A stretch of DNA of 64,000 nt. It comes from Streptococcus sp. M334 (lineage in GTDB: Bacteria > Bacillota > Bacilli > Lactobacillales > Streptococcaceae). The DNA lies in contig NZ_GL732487.1 in assembly GCF_000187745.1 (NCBI RefSeq), positions 173,278 to 237,277 on the forward strand, read 5' to 3'. Both the position numbers and the translations under genes were made by a program. This document shows, piece by piece, positions 63,989 through 64,000 of this stretch. How positions within the stretch are numbered: position 1 is the stretch's first letter; the number at the start of each line of letters is the position of its first letter. The notes under the pieces are model-generated. The model did no database searches. It saw only the letters and a list, made by a program, of their open reading frames with translations, and was not told the DNA's origin.

Positions 63989-64000
63989 ATATTCTATTCT

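Overview
The window is chromosomal DNA from a Streptococcus of the mitis group (S. mitis, S. pseudopneumoniae, S. pneumoniae or a close relative). Evidence: two BOX elements, CiaR-driven csRNA loci, a SigX cin-box, the S10-spc-alpha ribosomal cluster next to a competence (ccs4-like) operon, nrdDG and the ruvX/ireB cluster, and pneumococcus-like protein sequences throughout. Gene order largely follows the pneumococcal chromosome read in reverse. Between the phosphoglycerate-mutase-family gene and leuS, the transport/PTS/pyruvate-formate-lyase block I remember from pneumococcus is absent, which favours a non-pneumococcal mitis-group species.

Layout. 1-7.4 kb, minus strand: a GH1 glucosidase cut by the window edge, then proS, rseP, cdsA and uppS (lipid and envelope functions), a BOX, a csRNA, a nucleotidyltransferase and ruvB. 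7.4-8.9 kb holds no ordinary genes. It has two tandem Fst/Hol_Tox-type toxin-antitoxin loci, two CiaR-dependent csRNAs and leftover csRNA-type terminators. 8.9-16.3 kb: two GNATs, a LytTR regulator/DUF3021/ABC transporter operon with its own direct-repeat operator, leuS, a phosphoglycerate-mutase-family gene and a fourth csRNA. 16.5-33.1 kb: UPF0210 and ACT-domain genes, then the S10-spc-alpha operon from rplQ back to rpsJ, with repeat elements in its gaps and an apparent 1-nt frameshift in secY. 33.3-49.4 kb: nrdD/nrdG with candidate NrdR boxes, a competence operon, cls, folC, ireB-ruvX-yrzB, two lipoproteins (one with a broken start), spx, an M24 peptidase and uvrA.

49.42-60.71 kb is an 11.3-kb integrated island in the uvrA-corA intergenic region, flanked by a 24-bp direct repeat with one mismatch. 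It carries a tyrosine integrase, a CI-like repressor divergent from a Cro-like gene across three operators, antirepressor-type proteins (BRO-N, Rha), small HTH proteins, a phage-type replisome organizer, a DnaC-like helicase loader, a helically phased repeat array in an 815-bp non-coding stretch (candidate replication origin), and two ArpU/DUF1492-type phage regulators. It has no recognisable capsid, tail, large terminase or lysis genes, so it looks like a phage satellite (PICI-like) rather than a prophage. attR contains the corA -10 box, and the island end supplies a new -35 region.

60.7-64 kb, plus strand: corA, a DUF1129 membrane protein, an LD-carboxypeptidase-like S66 peptidase and a SemiSWEET. 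Single-base discrepancies in secY (+1), a lipoprotein start (-1) and possibly a small island ORF (+1) may be assembly errors or real mutations; the secY case is hard to reconcile with viability unless it is an error.
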